DNA of 64,000 bases from Natronosalvus rutilus (GCF_024204665.1 NZ_CP100355.1:1531451-1595450); one strand, 5' to 3'; positions 42,887 through 53,510 are shown, counted from the stretch's first letter. A program made the numbers and translations. The notes: a model not told the origin generated them from the letters alone.

Positions 42887-44668
42887 ATGAACGATTCGTC
42901 AGCGGTGATTTCGGTTCTTCACGTCGACGACGACCCGCACTTTACCGATCTAGCGTCGACGTTTCTAGAACGAACCGACCCACAGTTCGACGTCGTTACC
43001 GCGTCGAACCCACCGGACGGACTCCAGTTGCTCGCGGAGTCGCGAATCGATTGCGTGGTCTCCGACTACGACATGCCCCACACGAACGGAATCGAATTCC
43101 TCGAGCAGCTCCGACGCGACCACCCGGAGCTCCCCTTCATCCTCTACACGGGGAAAGGGAGCGAGGAGATCGCCAGCGACGCCATTTCCGCCGGTGTCAC
43201 GGACTACCTGCAAAAAGAGCGCGGAACGAGTCAGTACACCGTGCTAGCGAACCGCATTCGAAACGCCGTCGAGCAGTCTCGTGCGAAGCGAGCGACCAGA
43301 GAATCGCAGACGAAACTCACACAAATCGCGGCGAAAGCCGACGACGTCCTCTACATGTTTTCCGCAGACTGGACCGACCTCCTCTTCGTCAACTCCGCCT
43401 ACGAGGACCTCTGGGGGGACTCGATCGAGGCGCTCGAGGCCGACCCGAAACGATTTCTCGAGCGGATTCACCCCGACGACCGAGACTGCGTTCGGGAGGT
43501 GATGCAGACCGTCTCCGAGGGGAGTTCCAAGACGATCGAGTACCGGGTCGTGGTCGACGATGAACAGCGCTGGGTTCGAGCCGACAGCAAGCCCATCCTC
43601 GATTCGACCGGTGAACCCGGTCGAATCGTCGGGTTCGTCCGAAACATTACAGCACAGAAACGCCGCGAAGACCAGCTTCGCTCGAGTCGCGCCCGGCTCG
43701 AGGCGCTATTCGAAAATTCGCCGGACATGATCGCGGTCCACGACGCCGAGGGCAGGATTCGTGACGTGAACGACCGATTCGCCAAAGCGCTGGGATACGC
43801 AGCGACCGACCTCGTCGGCCTGCCGGTCTGGGAGGTCGACACGACTATTGAACCCGATCGGGCCCAGGCCTTCTGGTCGGGATTACCGACGAACGACCCC
43901 CGCCGGTTCGAGGCGGAACTCCAGCGCCGAGACGGGACGACGTTTCCCGTCGAAGTCCACTTGATCCGACTGGATCTGGATGGAAAAGACCGATTCGTCG
44001 CGATGGATCGGGACATCTCGGATCAGAAGACCAGAGAGCGCGAACTGCTCCGGCAGAACGAACGATTGGACCGGTTCGCCAGCGTCGTCTCACACGACCT
44101 CCGCAACCCGTTACAGGTAGCCCAGGGCCGACTCGAGTTGCTCGAGGAGGACTGTGAGAGCGACCACCTGACCGATCTGGACGCCGCACTCGAGCGCATG
44201 AACGCCCTGGTCGACGATTTACTCACACTCGCTCACGAGGGCGACGCGGCCGTGGATCTCGAAGTGGTCGACCTGACCGATCTCGCCGAGGCCTGCTGGG
44301 CTACGGTGCGGACAGAGGCCGCGATACTCGACGCCGACTCGGCGCCTGCAGTGCGAGCGAACCGACAGCAGCTTCGACAGCTCCTCGAGAACCTCTTCCG
44401 TAACGCGGTCGAGCACGGCGGCGATGCGGTTACCGTGACGGTTGGCGGGGTCGAGAACGGGTTCTACGTCGCGGACGACGGCCGTGGGATCCCTGACGGG
44501 GAACGAGAGAGTGTTTTCGAGTCGGGGTACTCGACGTCAACGGACGGGACCGGGTACGGTCTGTCGATCGTCGACCGCATCGTCGACCTGCACGGATGGG
44601 AGCGACAGTTCGTCGAATCGTCGGCCGGTGGCGTTCGTATCGACGTTTCGAACGTCGAGACGTGCTAG
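42887..44668 (+). CDS. Hybrid protein: receiver, two PAS domains and histidine kinase
   Basis: The 593-residue protein starts at ATG 42887. An N-terminal receiver (1-120) has DDDPHF, phospho-acceptor Asp in CVVSDYDMPHTNG (about 56) and YTGKG. Two PAS domains follow (about 145-260 and 265-385), then the H-box FASVVSHDLRNPLQ (about 397) and HATPase motifs NLFRNAVEHGG, VADDGRGIPDGE and GTGYGLSIVDRIVDLHGW. Receiver-first hybrids can be regulated by another kinase. No neighbour is a clear partner. The in-frame extension upstream to 41936 is a shadow of the permease. Confidence 0.93.
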   Translation: MNDSSAVISVLHVDDDPHFTDLASTFLERTDPQFDVVTASNPPDGLQLLAESRIDCVVSDYDMPHTNGIEFLEQLRRDHPELPFILYTGKGSEEIASDAISAGVTDYLQKERGTSQYTVLANRIRNAVEQSRAKRATRESQTKLTQIAAKADDVLYMFSADWTDLLFVNSAYEDLWGDSIEALEADPKRFLERIHPDDRDCVREVMQTVSEGSSKTIEYRVVVDDEQRWVRADSKPILDSTGEPGRIVGFVRNITAQKRREDQLRSSRARLEALFENSPDMIAVHDAEGRIRDVNDRFAKALGYAATDLVGLPVWEVDTTIEPDRAQAFWSGLPTNDPRRFEAELQRRDGTTFPVEVHLIRLDLDGKDRFVAMDRDISDQKTRERELLRQNERLDRFASVVSHDLRNPLQVAQGRLELLEEDCESDHLTDLDAALERMNALVDDLLTLAHEGDAAVDLEVVDLTDLAEACWATVRTEAAILDADSAPAVRANRQQLRQLLENLFRNAVEHGGDAVTVTVGGVENGFYVADDGRGIPDGERESVFESGYSTSTDGTGYGLSIVDRIVDLHGWERQFVESSAGGVRIDVSNVETC

Positions 44669-44753
44669 AGCGATCGAGTCGTATCGTACCGTCACCTGAG
44701 ACTACTGAACCGGCCGAACGCACGAGGTGTACTGCCCCCGTGTCGGCCCGTGC

Positions 44754-47435
44754 TCACTCCTCGTTCTCGAGCCGTCGTTTCCACTCCTGGACCGTCGCCA
44801 TCAGCTCGACGGGCGGCGTGCTGTTCACGTCGAGCGATTCGAGGGCCTCGAGGACGGCCGCGGCGTCGGGGTCGGTTGCTGGCTCAGCTTTTGCGGCTGA
44901 CTCCGGGTCGCCGCCATCGGCGTTCGCCGGCCCACGAAAACTCCCGCCCGAGACGTCGAACACCGTCTGGACGGGCTCGCTCGAACCCCCACCCTTCGCT
45001 TCGATGGCCTTCTCCTCGCGTAGGCGCTCGAGGACGTCGCGGGCACGGTCGACGACGGGGGCGGGAACGCCCGCGAGGTCCGCGACGTGAATTCCGTAGG
45101 AGCGGTCGGTCGGGCCGTCGCGAACGGTTCGCAGGAAAGTCACGTCTCCGTCGCGCTCGTCTGCCGCGACGTGGACGTTTGCCACGCGGGGCAGGTGGTC
45201 GGCCAGTCCCGTCAGTTCGTGGTAGTGGGTTGCGAAGAGCGTCTTCGCCCGGATCTCGTTGTGGAGGTACTCGGTGGCCGCCCAGGCGATGGAGATGCCG
45301 TCGTAGGTGGCGGTCCCCCGCCCCACTTCGTCCAGGATGACGAGCGACTCGTCGGTCGCCGCGTGCAGGATGTTCGAGAGTTCGCTCATCTCGACCATGA
45401 ACGTCGAGCGCCCCTGGGCCAGTTCGTCGAGGGCGCCGACGCGGGTGAAGATGCCGTCGACCAGACCGACCTCGGCCTCGCGGGCGGGGACGAAACTGCC
45501 GATCTGGGCCAGCAGGACGATGCAGGCGACCTGGCGCATGTACGTCGATTTGCCGGACATGTTGGGGCCGGTCACCACCAGAAAGCCGCGGTCGGAGTCC
45601 ATCGCGACGTCGTTCGGGACGAACTCGGTCGTCTGCTCGACGACGGGGTGGCGACCCTGGGTGATCTCGAGGTCCTGCTCCCGGTGGAGAGCGGGACGAA
45701 CCCATCTGTTCTCGGCGGCGTGACTCGCCAGACTCGAGAGTGCGTCGACCGTCGCGAGGGTACGTCCGACGTCCTGGAGGAGGGCGGCCCGCTCGGCGAC
45801 GTTCTGGCGTAGCCCCCGGAACAACTCGTACTCGAGGTCGCCACGCTGTTCCTCGATTCTGAGGATTTCGCGTTCTTTGTCCTCGAGTTCGTCGGTCGTG
45901 AACCGCTTGGAGTTCTTGAGTTGCTTGATCTCCTCGTAGTGGTCCGGGACACCGTCGGCCGCCGAGCGCCCGACTTGGATGTAGTAGCCGTCGGTCTTGT
46001 TTCGGTCGACGGTGACGTGGCTGAGTCCGTGCTGGCGCTTTTCGCGGTCGGCGAGCGTGTCGAGCCACTGCTCGAGTTCGTCGTGGCGCTCGATGAGATC
46101 GTCGAGGTCGTCGTCGTAGCCCTTCTTCAGCATGCCGCCCTGGCGCACCGTCGATGGTGGCTCCTCGGCCAGCGCGTCCGCCAGGGTCTCGCGAAGGTCG
46201 GCGGCCCGTTCGCGGTCGACCCGATTCACGACGGTCGACAGCGGCGAGTCAGCCAGGTCGGACGTCGATTCGACGACCTCGACCACCCGGGGAACCAGCG
46301 CGAGGGTGTCCCGCACCGCGAGAAGGTCCCGCGCGTCTGCGCTCCCGTGAGTCGCCCGCGAGGCCAGGCGCTCGAGGTCGTAGGCCCCACCGAGCACGTC
46401 CTGCAGTTCGTCCCGGGCGAGCGCGGCAGTGGCGAGGGCGCCGACGCTTGCCTGGCGCTCCTCGAGCACCTCGAGCGAGCGCCGGGGACGCTGGAGCCAC
46501 TCCTTGAGCAATCGCCCCCCGGCGCTGGTCTTCGTGTGGTCGATGGTCGCGAACAGAGAGCCGTCGCGGTCCCCGTGCATGGTCTCGGTCAGCTCGAGGT
46601 TGCGCTGGGTGGTCACGTCGAGGGTGACGTGGTCGTCCCCACGGTGGGTCTGGAGGCGGGTCATCGACGCGAGCACGCCCGCGCCGGTCTCCTCGACGTA
46701 GGCGAGGACGGCGCCCGCGGCGGCGAGCGCGGATTCGGGGAGGTCGAGGCGATCGACCGTTTCGCTCCCGAAATGGTCGCGAACCCGGTGGGTGGCACGC
46801 TTCGGGGCGAACGCCTCCGTCTCGTGGAGGGTGAGGCGTGCCTCGAGGCGCTCGCGGAGCTGTGCGAGGAAGTTGTCGTCGGTCCGAACGTCGGGACCGG
46901 GCAGGACTTCGACGGGGGCGAAGCGGTAGAGTTCGGTCATCGCCTCGTCGACGTCTTCGGCACCGGCGACGAGGAATCGGCCCGTCGTGACGTCTGCGAA
47001 GGCGAGGCCGTATGCGGTTTCGTCGCCGGAACTCGGGCCGGAGCCCGACCCCGAGCCCTGGTCCGCGACCACCGCCGCGAGGTACTGTGCGTCGGCGTCG
47101 CTCGTCTCGACGAACGTGCCCGGCGTCACCACGCGAACGATCTCGCGGGCGTGGCCGTCGTCGGTCTCGTACTGGTCGGCGACGGCGACGCGGTAGCCGC
47201 GCTCGACGAGCGCCTTGAGGTACGGGGTGAGGTCGGCCAGCGGCACGCCCGCCATCGGATAGGACTGGCCCTGGGACGATTTGGAGGTCACCTTGAGCTC
47301 GAGTTCCTCGCCGACGAGTTCGGCGTCGTCGCCGAAGAACTCGTAGAAGTCGCCACACTGCATTGCCAGCACGTCCGCGTCGGTGTCGGCTTTCAGAGAG
47401 AGAAACTCGCCGACGATCCCCGTCGCCTCGGTCAT
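44754..47435 (-). CDS. mutS: DNA mismatch recognition protein MutS
   Basis: The 893-residue protein starts at ATG 47435 ([11 protein letters not shown]). The mismatch-reading Phe-x-Glu is in CGDFYEFF (F30-Y31-E32). The C-terminal ATPase has Walker [12 protein letters not shown] and Walker [13 protein letters not shown], and the dimer segment [14 protein letters not shown]. It is of the MutS1 type that starts mismatch repair. A Gly/Ser run ([10 protein letters not shown]) interrupts the N-terminal region. A TATA-like box on the minus strand lies about 27 nt upstream at 47460-47466. The gene is divergent from thrS. Confidence 0.97.
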   Translation of the reverse strand: MTEATGIVGEFLSLKADTDADVLAMQCGDFYEFFGDDAELVGEELELKVTSKSSQGQSYPMAGVPLADLTPYLKALVERGYRVAVADQYETDDGHAREIVRVVTPGTFVETSDADAQYLAAVVADQGSGSGSGPSSGDETAYGLAFADVTTGRFLVAGAEDVDEAMTELYRFAPVEVLPGPDVRTDDNFLAQLRERLEARLTLHETEAFAPKRATHRVRDHFGSETVDRLDLPESALAAAGAVLAYVEETGAGVLASMTRLQTHRGDDHVTLDVTTQRNLELTETMHGDRDGSLFATIDHTKTSAGGRLLKEWLQRPRRSLEVLEERQASVGALATAALARDELQDVLGGAYDLERLASRATHGSADARDLLAVRDTLALVPRVVEVVESTSDLADSPLSTVVNRVDRERAADLRETLADALAEEPPSTVRQGGMLKKGYDDDLDDLIERHDELEQWLDTLADREKRQHGLSHVTVDRNKTDGYYIQVGRSAADGVPDHYEEIKQLKNSKRFTTDELEDKEREILRIEEQRGDLEYELFRGLRQNVAERAALLQDVGRTLATVDALSSLASHAAENRWVRPALHREQDLEITQGRHPVVEQTTEFVPNDVAMDSDRGFLVVTGPNMSGKSTYMRQVACIVLLAQIGSFVPAREAEVGLVDGIFTRVGALDELAQGRSTFMVEMSELSNILHAATDESLVILDEVGRGTATYDGISIAWAATEYLHNEIRAKTLFATHYHELTGLADHLPRVANVHVAADERDGDVTFLRTVRDGPTDRSYGIHVADLAGVPAPVVDRARDVLERLREEKAIEAKGGGSSEPVQTVFDVSGGSFRGPANADGGDPESAAKAEPATDPDAAAVLEALESLDVNSTPPVELMATVQEWKRRLENEE

Positions 47436-47812
47436 ACTGGCTCGAGCGTGTTCCGACGAGTAAAGTCCTCCGGGTTGAGGAGGGGGTCGAGCGACCCACA
47501 CACCATCAAAACGTTTTTATTCCGTTCGGGGATACCCTGAGGTACGATGGTAGGTGTCTACTTTACAGGGCCGTCCGCCCGTTTCTAATTCCCACCTACC
47601 GCTCGTTGTGTCGACACGAACGCCTCAGCGAGCGGTACGCACGACGCTCGGTGCGACGCCCGGCGGTACGAGTACGGACGCGGTCACGCGTACCAGCGTC
47701 CCGACATCCCGCCCGAGCGACTCGAGCGAGGATACCACCTGTCTGTAGTCACTCGATAGCGACACTCACAGCTACCACAACACCGAACTCACCCACCACC
47801 CACAACCCACCA
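47436..47812. other. Divergent mutS/thrS intergenic region with structured leader
   Basis: This 377-nt region holds the mutS TATA-like box at 47460-47466 and the thrS TATA at 47514-47520. The remaining part, about 265 nt, is a possible thrS leader. It contains GGTAGGTG (47550-47557) pairing perfectly with CACCTACC (47593-47600). ATG 47548 opens a 13-codon frame ([13 protein letters not shown], one Thr codon) ending at TAA. The rest shows no protein-like frame with acidic character. No tRNA fold was recognised. Confidence 0.4.
47514..47520 (+). promoter_or_regulatory. Predicted thrS promoter (long leader)
   Basis: TTTTTAT preceded by a CAAAACG-like BRE at 47506-47512 is the best TATA box between mutS and thrS. 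A start near 47545 gives a leader of about 270 nt. Confidence 0.45.
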
Positions 47813-49771
47813 ATGTCAGAACCCGAACCCGAATCCGAATCCGCACCGCAATCGATCAACGTCGTCCTTCCCGACGGCTCCGAACTCGAGGTCGCCCCCG
47901 ACGCCACCGTCCAGGACTGCGCCTACGAGATTGGCCCCGGACTCGGCCGCGACACGGTCGCCGGCAAACTCGACGGCGAACTCGTCGCCAAAGAGGCCCC
48001 CGTCTACGACGAGGCGCGACTCGAAATCGTCACCGACCAGTCCGACGAGTACCTCGACGTGCTCCGTCATTCCGCGGCCCACTGTCTGGCCCAGGCCGTC
48101 GAGCGCCACTTCGACGACGTGAAACTCGCCATCGGCCCGCCGACGGAGGAGGGCTTCTACTACGACTTCGACGACCTCGAGGTCGACGAGAGCGACTTCT
48201 CGGCACTCGAGGCCGAGATCGAGGACATCATCGAGGCCGACTACGACATCGAGCGCGAGGAGGTCTCGGTCGCAGAGGCGGAGGAGCGCCTGGCGGACGA
48301 ACCCTACAAACTCGAGTTGCTCGACGAATTGGCCGAGGAGGGCGAACAGGTCACCTTCTACAACCAGGGGGAGTGGGAGGACCTCTGTGCCGGCCCACAC
48401 CTCGAGTCGACGGGCGAGATCGGCGTCGTCAAACTGCTCGAGATCGCGGGCGCCTACTGGCGCGGCGACGAGGAAAATCCGATGCAGACCCGGATCTACG
48501 GGACGGCATTCGAGGAAGAGTCCGATCTAGAGGACTACCTCGAGCGCCGCGAGGAGGCCAAAGAGCGCGACCACCGCAAGATCGGCAACGAGATGGACCT
48601 GTTCTCGATCCAGGACGTCACGGGTCCCGGACTCCCCCTCTATCACCCGCCGGGGAAGACGATCCTGCGGGAACTCGAGGGCTTCGTTGAGGACCTGAAC
48701 GAAGACGCGGGCTACGACTACGTCGAGACGCCCCACGTGTTCAAGACGGACCTCTGGCACAAGTCCGGCCACTACGAGAACTACGAGGACGACATGTTCA
48801 TTTTCGACGTGGGCGACGACGAGTTCGGCCTGAAGCCGATGAACTGTCCTGGCCACGCCGCCATCTTCCAGGACCACTCCTGGAGTTACCGCGACCTCCC
48901 CATTAGATACGCCGAGAACGGGAAGGTCTACCGCAAAGAACAGCGCGGCGAACTCTCCGGCCTCTCGCGGGTCTGGGCGTTCACGATCGACGACGGCCAC
49001 CTCTTCGTCCGTCCCGACCAGATCGAACGCGAGGTCGAGGCCATCATGGACGTCATCGACGAGGTGCTCTCGACGTTCGACCTCGAGTACGAGGTCGCGC
49101 TCGCGACGCGTCCCGAGAAGAGCGTCGGCAGCGACGAGATCTGGGATAAAGCGGAGGCCCAGCTCGAGTCGGTCCTCGAGAAGCGAAACGTGGACTACGA
49201 CCTCGAGGCCGGCGACGGCGCGTTCTACGGCCCGAAGATCGACTACGCCTTCGAGGACGCCATCGGTCGCCACTGGGACGGCCCGACGGTCCAGCTGGAC
49301 TTCAACATGCCTGACCGCTTCGACCTCGACTACGTCGGCGAGGACAACGAGGCCCACGAGCCAGTCATGATTCACCGGGCGCTCTACGGCAGCTACGAGC
49401 GCTTCTTCATGATGCTCATCGAGCACTACGAGGGGAACTTCCCGTTCTGGCTCGCTCCCGAGCAGGTGCGCGTGCTCCCCATCTCCGACGACAACCTCGG
49501 GTACGCCCACCGCGTCGCCAACGAGTTCGGCGACTTCCGCACGGAGGTCGACCACCGGGACAGCACCCTCGAGCGCAAGATCCGGGCGGCCCACGACGAC
49601 CGCGTTCCCTACCAGATCATCGTCGGCGACAACGAGGAAGAAGCCGGGACCATCTCGGTCCGTGACCGCTTCGAGGACCAGGAGTACGACGTCGAGATCG
49701 ACGAGTTCCAGGGACACCTCGAGGCCGAGCGCGACGAGAAACGGTCGGCGCCGGACTTCCTGGCCGACTGA
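47813..49771 (+). CDS. thrS: Threonyl-tRNA synthetase
   Basis: The 652-residue enzyme starts at ATG 47813 ([18 protein letters not shown]). It has an N-terminal TGS domain (about 15-75) and the second additional domain with HSAAH (about 84-88), the editing site seen in bacterial-type ThrRS. Class II core motifs appear as [13 protein letters not shown](S)[16 protein letters not shown] and AFYGPKIDY. The C-terminal anticodon domain starts near [13 protein letters not shown]. Bacterial-type ThrRS in haloarchaea is established. The acidic N-terminal tail is haloadaptation. Confidence 0.97.
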   Translation: MSEPEPESESAPQSINVVLPDGSELEVAPDATVQDCAYEIGPGLGRDTVAGKLDGELVAKEAPVYDEARLEIVTDQSDEYLDVLRHSAAHCLAQAVERHFDDVKLAIGPPTEEGFYYDFDDLEVDESDFSALEAEIEDIIEADYDIEREEVSVAEAEERLADEPYKLELLDELAEEGEQVTFYNQGEWEDLCAGPHLESTGEIGVVKLLEIAGAYWRGDEENPMQTRIYGTAFEEESDLEDYLERREEAKERDHRKIGNEMDLFSIQDVTGPGLPLYHPPGKTILRELEGFVEDLNEDAGYDYVETPHVFKTDLWHKSGHYENYEDDMFIFDVGDDEFGLKPMNCPGHAAIFQDHSWSYRDLPIRYAENGKVYRKEQRGELSGLSRVWAFTIDDGHLFVRPDQIEREVEAIMDVIDEVLSTFDLEYEVALATRPEKSVGSDEIWDKAEAQLESVLEKRNVDYDLEAGDGAFYGPKIDYAFEDAIGRHWDGPTVQLDFNMPDRFDLDYVGEDNEAHEPVMIHRALYGSYERFFMMLIEHYEGNFPFWLAPEQVRVLPISDDNLGYAHRVANEFGDFRTEVDHRDSTLERKIRAAHDDRVPYQIIVGDNEEEAGTISVRDRFEDQEYDVEIDEFQGHLEAERDEKRSAPDFLAD

Positions 49772-49920
49772 CAGGGATCAGTGGTTTGGTTGGAATCAGT
49801 GATAACGTACAGGTCTCTGTGACCGCGCCAATTTAAGCGCGAATGTGCCTCGAGATGTGAGGCAATTACGCAGAGAGTGACCGACCTGTACAAAAGAAGG
49901 ACTGGGCAGTGGATTCGAGG

Positions 49921-50067
49921 TCAATCGATCGTCAATCCGAATAACGAGACCGCGATTCCCAGCAAAAAGAGCGGGAACGCGGCTTCGGCGGCGAGTCCAA
50001 TGAGGGTGAAGTGGAGTCCGAGTATCGACACCTTGAGACCATTTTGCTTTCCGCCTGGTTCGGACAT
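49921..50067 (-). CDS. 48-residue membrane protein, function unknown
   Basis: The ATG at 50067 (MSEPGGKQNGLKVSILG) opens a 48-codon frame with a single long hydrophobic segment (about 12-46, split by AAEAAFP). It could be one or two membrane spans. The longer in-frame ORF to 50298 has no protein-like character in the first part. The gene is in a less GC-rich stretch between thrS and a broken lipoprotein gene. The call rests only on hydrophobicity and a reasonable start. Confidence 0.5.
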   Translation of the reverse strand: MSEPGGKQNGLKVSILGLHFTLIGLAAEAAFPLFLLGIAVSLFGLTID

Positions 50068-50282
50068 TATAGTTGGACCTTCATCAGAGACAGTACCAAT
50101 CTTCGGGTTTTCGTTCTCGAATTGGAATGCATACAGTCGGATAGTGAGTCGATGGTTCAGTAAGAGAGCGGTCCATACCATACAGTATTGAACACGCGTT
50201 TTGCGACCAGCCCTGAACGATGGAATCGTGTTACCTCCAACTACCAGGAAAATATATGTGTTTGGGTTGAATATTTTTTCGG

Positions 50283-50752
50283 ATGAGCCCTCATACACGT
50301 CGACGAACCCTCCAGTTGATGGGCACGGGTCTCCCGTTGGTGATCGCTGGTTGTTTCGGACGCAATAGTTCGACGGAAGAGACCCGATTGGAAGAGCTCA
50401 AAGTTGTCAATTTCGATCACGAGGCACATACGATCCACGTGGAATAGCCGAAGACAACGAGACGGTGTACGACGACGCAATAGACGTCCCCTCCGCCGAC
50501 GAGGGGTCAACTGAATGGGGAGATGGTGGGTGGGGAGCGGGAGTCTTCGAGGGGTATCCAACCGAACCGGGTGCGTATTCGATACACACCTGGCGGAGTG
50601 ACCAATCTCGTGAAGGTCGCCAGACCCTCGACCTCCGTGAATACGATCACGAGTGCGCCGAGTTGATGATTCATATCGGAAACCCCGGTCGAGAGGGCAG
50701 CGAGTCCGAACTCAGTATATGGAGAACGTTCGAGTGTAATACTGACGACTAA
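50283..50752 (+). pseudogene. Frameshifted lipoprotein gene
   Basis: The ATG at 50283 starts MSPHTRRRTLQLMGTGLPL, a Tat signal with lipobox VIAGC, and reads KVVNFDHEAHTIHVE before a TAG at 50445. The frame that begins at 50444 continues IAEDNETVYDDAIDVPSADEG down to a TAA at 50752. Joining them by one missing base gives a typical haloarchaeal lipoprotein of about 156 residues (strand, turn, charged linker and two Cys near the end, CAE and FECN). I therefore read it as one gene with a single-base deletion near 50444. Sequencing error is an alternative. Confidence 0.7.
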
Positions 50753-51021
50753 TCACGGATGCGTCTGGATATCGATGTACCGCCAACCGGTCTGTTCGTA
50801 CGTCTCTATAACGACTGATCCAATCGATTTCGGGTGAACAAAACGACTCGCCGCTACTGCATTCGTTCTCTTGTATTCAGCATGGGGTTTATATCAGATT
50901 CGTACAATCGAGTGCTGGCCCGTTACCTACCCGGCGGGTACTGCGCGTGTCTTCCACGCAAAACCGTCTCCGAAGGAGAGAGTTGCACCAGAGAATCGGT
51001 TTCGCTATCAGTGAAACCGAA

Positions 51022-51783
51022 TCAGTCCGCCGTCGGCTCGAGCGCGACGAACTCGAGGTCGTGCTGCTCGAGAAGTCGCCTTGCCCGGTCGGTCACCGAG
51101 GGCGCGACGAGGATACCCCGCAATTCGGCCTCGGTGTGGAGGTCGTGGGAGAGGGCGTCGACGTACCGGCGGAGCTGTCCGACGGCGTCCGGGCCGACGC
51201 GCCGCCGCTTGAGTTCGACGACCACTGTACGGCCCGCGTCGTCCTTCCCGTAGATGTCCACGGCCCCGGCGGGCGTCTCGCGTTCGGTCGCCAGCGGCGT
51301 GAACCCGGGCTCGAGCAGGGCGGGGTCCTCGAGGATGCGATCACGGAGGTCGGCCTCGGTGCCGACGACGGCGACCGAGTCGGGGTCGGACATCGCGAAC
51401 GTCGACACCTGGAGGACGTCCTCGACGGTGACGACGAGTTCCTCCGCGGGCGTCGAACGCGTGCTGTGGAGGACGAGCGCACCGTCTGCGACCCGGACGG
51501 CGTGCTCACACCCGGGTGGTTGCCAGTTGACTGGCTGTTGGCCCTCCGCCGTGTGGACCAGCGCGGCGCCGTCGGGCTTGAGCATGACGTGACGGTCGCC
51601 AGCCTCGAGTCGGCTGGCCGCCCGACCCTCGTAGTCGACCGTACAGCGCCCGAAGACGGTCACGAGCGCCTCTTCCTCAAGACCCCGCTGGACGGCGTCT
51701 CGAGCGGTCGCGAGGGAGGGTGACTCGAGGCTGGTGACGGGGAATCGTCGCGTCACGGAGTGGGAGTCGCTGTCGGTCGTCAT
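51022..51783 (-). CDS. nucS: Mismatch-specific endonuclease NucS/EndoMS
   Basis: The 253-residue protein matches NucS: a beta-rich N-terminal dimerisation domain (about 35-125), followed by a RecB-like nuclease domain. The latter has GAVDIYGKD (Asp176) and VVVELKRRR (Glu190, Lys192), then GQLRRYV. NucS cuts both strands near G-T and similar mismatches in archaea and actinobacteria. It occurs here within 17 kb of mutS and mutL. No signal or tag is seen. The gene is flanked by regions with no other clear genes on its strand. Confidence 0.95.
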   Translation of the reverse strand: MTTDSDSHSVTRRFPVTSLESPSLATARDAVQRGLEEEALVTVFGRCTVDYEGRAASRLEAGDRHVMLKPDGAALVHTAEGQQPVNWQPPGCEHAVRVADGALVLHSTRSTPAEELVVTVEDVLQVSTFAMSDPDSVAVVGTEADLRDRILEDPALLEPGFTPLATERETPAGAVDIYGKDDAGRTVVVELKRRRVGPDAVGQLRRYVDALSHDLHTEAELRGILVAPSVTDRARRLLEQHDLEFVALEPTAD

Positions 51784-51931
51784 GGCAGGGTCGGTGGCTC
51801 GGGCAGGTGCTTTCGACGGGGAGAGCGCACGTGTCGATGCAGGACTCGAACGAGTAAAAACCGCCCGGAACGGGGCTCCGTCACGCGATAGCCAAGGCTT
51901 ATTGGCGGCCAGGCCTCGAAACTAATGCACG

Positions 51932-52516
51932 ATGGATGCTGCCCCCAATCGACGACGGGTCCTCCAGGCGACCGGCGTAGCCGGTCTCGCCTCGCTTGCT
52001 GGTTGCAGTCAGCTTCGCTCCCAGGACGACTCGCCGGCGGACGGCAACGAGACGAACGACACCGGCGACTCGAACGACACCGAGTACTCGAACAAGGAGC
52101 CGACGATCGACCCCGAAGACGGCATCGCTGCGGTCGTCGAGCCGAGCGAGGAGGGGCAGGCCGAACTCGCTAGCCTCCAGCAGGAACTCGGGACGAAAAT
52201 ACAGGACGACGAGATCAGCCAGCAGGAAGCCCAGGCCCAGTTGCAACAACGGCAGCTGGAACTCACGATCGAAGCCGTCACAGACTTCGAATCGTACGCC
52301 GCCGACGCCGACGGCCTCTCCGTCGCCGGCAGCATCGGCGAGTACGGGCTGCTCCTGCTCGATGGAGACGACGACCCGCTCGTCGCCACGCTCGAGGACG
52401 ACGCCGTCAGCGCGCTCTTGCCTGGCGGTCGGTTCGCGGAGGTGCAGAGCCAGCAGGCACAGCAAGGTCAACAGGGTCAGCAAGACCAGCAAGACCAACA
52501 AGAGAACTCGTCCTAA
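51932..52516 (+). CDS. Tat lipoprotein with Q-rich tail, function unknown
   Basis: The 194-residue protein starts at ATG 51932 (MDAAPNRRRVLQATGVAGLASLAGC), a Tat signal peptide with lipobox LAGC. A Asn/Asp/Thr linker follows (25-55), then a Gln-rich helical segment (LQQELGTKIQDDEISQQEAQAQLQQRQLELTIE) and a domain with SYAADADGLSVAGSIGEYGLLLLDGDDDPLVATL. The end is QQ-repeats (about 170-192). ATG 51925 in another phase is ignored. It is probably anchored on the outer face of the membrane. Confidence 0.78.
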   Translation: MDAAPNRRRVLQATGVAGLASLAGCSQLRSQDDSPADGNETNDTGDSNDTEYSNKEPTIDPEDGIAAVVEPSEEGQAELASLQQELGTKIQDDEISQQEAQAQLQQRQLELTIEAVTDFESYAADADGLSVAGSIGEYGLLLLDGDDDPLVATLEDDAVSALLPGGRFAEVQSQQAQQGQQGQQDQQDQQENSS

Positions 52517-52632
52517 TTCCGTTCCGACCGAGTCTGTCGCCGTAGAGCGGGCGTATCGTACGACGAACGCACCAGTAGTACGTCATAACACCCCTCATAG
52601 ATTATACGCGCCCTTCGGACGCTGTACGGCAC

Positions 52633-53121
52633 CTATCGCACGCTGAACGGACTCTCGCGCTCCACCCACGGCCAACCCGGTAGTCGCTCCTGGAACCCAG
52701 CTGCGAGCGCCGCCTCGAGGTCATCGACGCCGGCGTTCTCGTCGCTTCCATGGTGGTGAACGTCCGCGTAGTGGAACGTGGCCTCCCCGAGCGTCCGGAG
52801 CGGTTGCGTGCCGGCGATCGCGCCCGCGAGTTCTCGGCCGACGATTTCGTCGACGACGAATCCCGGATAGTCGCCCTCGACGTCGAGTTCTCTGAGGACG
52901 GCGATCATGCCGGCGACGTTGACCGCGAGGTCGCCGTCGGCGAAGACGTCGTCGACCGCCTCGAGGTACTGCGCCTCGGTGACCGGCTCGACGTCGGTGT
53001 CGAAGAGGTCGCTAAACTCGTCTCGAACGGCATTGATGAGCGAGACGACGGTCTCCGCGCGGTCTCGTACCCAGTCGCGCTCGGCAACGACGCGCTCGGG
53101 CGTCAGCGTCAGCGTGTCCAT
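52633..53121 (-). CDS. Conserved haloarchaeal protein, function unknown
   Basis: The 162-residue protein begins MDTLTLTPERVVAERDW and is mostly alpha-helical. No motif for an enzyme is recognised. His-rich YADVHHHGSDE near residue 120 might bind metal. The gene stands alone between a Tat lipoprotein and the aCPSF1 gene on the opposite strand. Acidic composition and codon pattern support a real gene. Confidence 0.7.
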   Translation of the reverse strand: MDTLTLTPERVVAERDWVRDRAETVVSLINAVRDEFSDLFDTDVEPVTEAQYLEAVDDVFADGDLAVNVAGMIAVLRELDVEGDYPGFVVDEIVGRELAGAIAGTQPLRTLGEATFHYADVHHHGSDENAGVDDLEAALAAGFQERLPGWPWVERESPFSVR

Positions 53122-53510
53122 GCCGGCCCTACGGACTCGAGCGTCGTGGGTGTTCGGGCAGTCGTGTCGACAGACCGAACCGCCCGGGTTGCGAAGACTT
53201 TTATACTACGCACCGGATAGGCTCCGATAAGCGGGTTCTTCCTGGAATCTTCCCGCACGAACCAGGCTAACCGACCTGGGAGCGTGTTCGTCACAGCACA
53301 ACACCGGACACTCGAGACGATGATCCGATACGGTGGACCATTCGTATCCGAACCGGAATCGACGTGGCCAGTTCACCCGACGGCTTCGAACCGGCTTCGT
53401 CGATTCGTGTGGGTGGACAGCGATCGACCGGTCACCCGCACCTGGTTCCGTGTCCTCGCCGTGACGGCACCTGCCCGGCGACGAGTTCACGCAAGCCACC
53501 TCTGGCGACT
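53122..53510. other. 389-nt intergenic region, possible aCPSF1 leader
   Basis: The region upstream of aCPSF1 contains a TATA box at 53199-53206. An ATG at 53320 opens a 64-codon frame that ends at 53514, overlapping the aCPSF1 ATG (53511) as ATGA. Its product is Arg/Trp/His-rich and not acidic, unlike normal haloarchaeal proteins, so it is more likely an untranslated leader. No tRNA or repeat was seen. Confidence 0.4.
53199..53206 (+). promoter_or_regulatory. Predicted aCPSF1 promoter (long leader)
   Basis: TTTTATAC behind a CGAAGA BRE-like sequence (53192-53197) is a strong TATA. Transcription from about 53229 would give a leader of about 280 nt. Confidence 0.5.

Noticed and set aside
50834-51253. 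139-codon frame downstream of the broken lipoprotein
   Set aside because: It overlaps nucS and has Ser/Arg-rich composition; no start or TATA of haloarchaeal type was seen.
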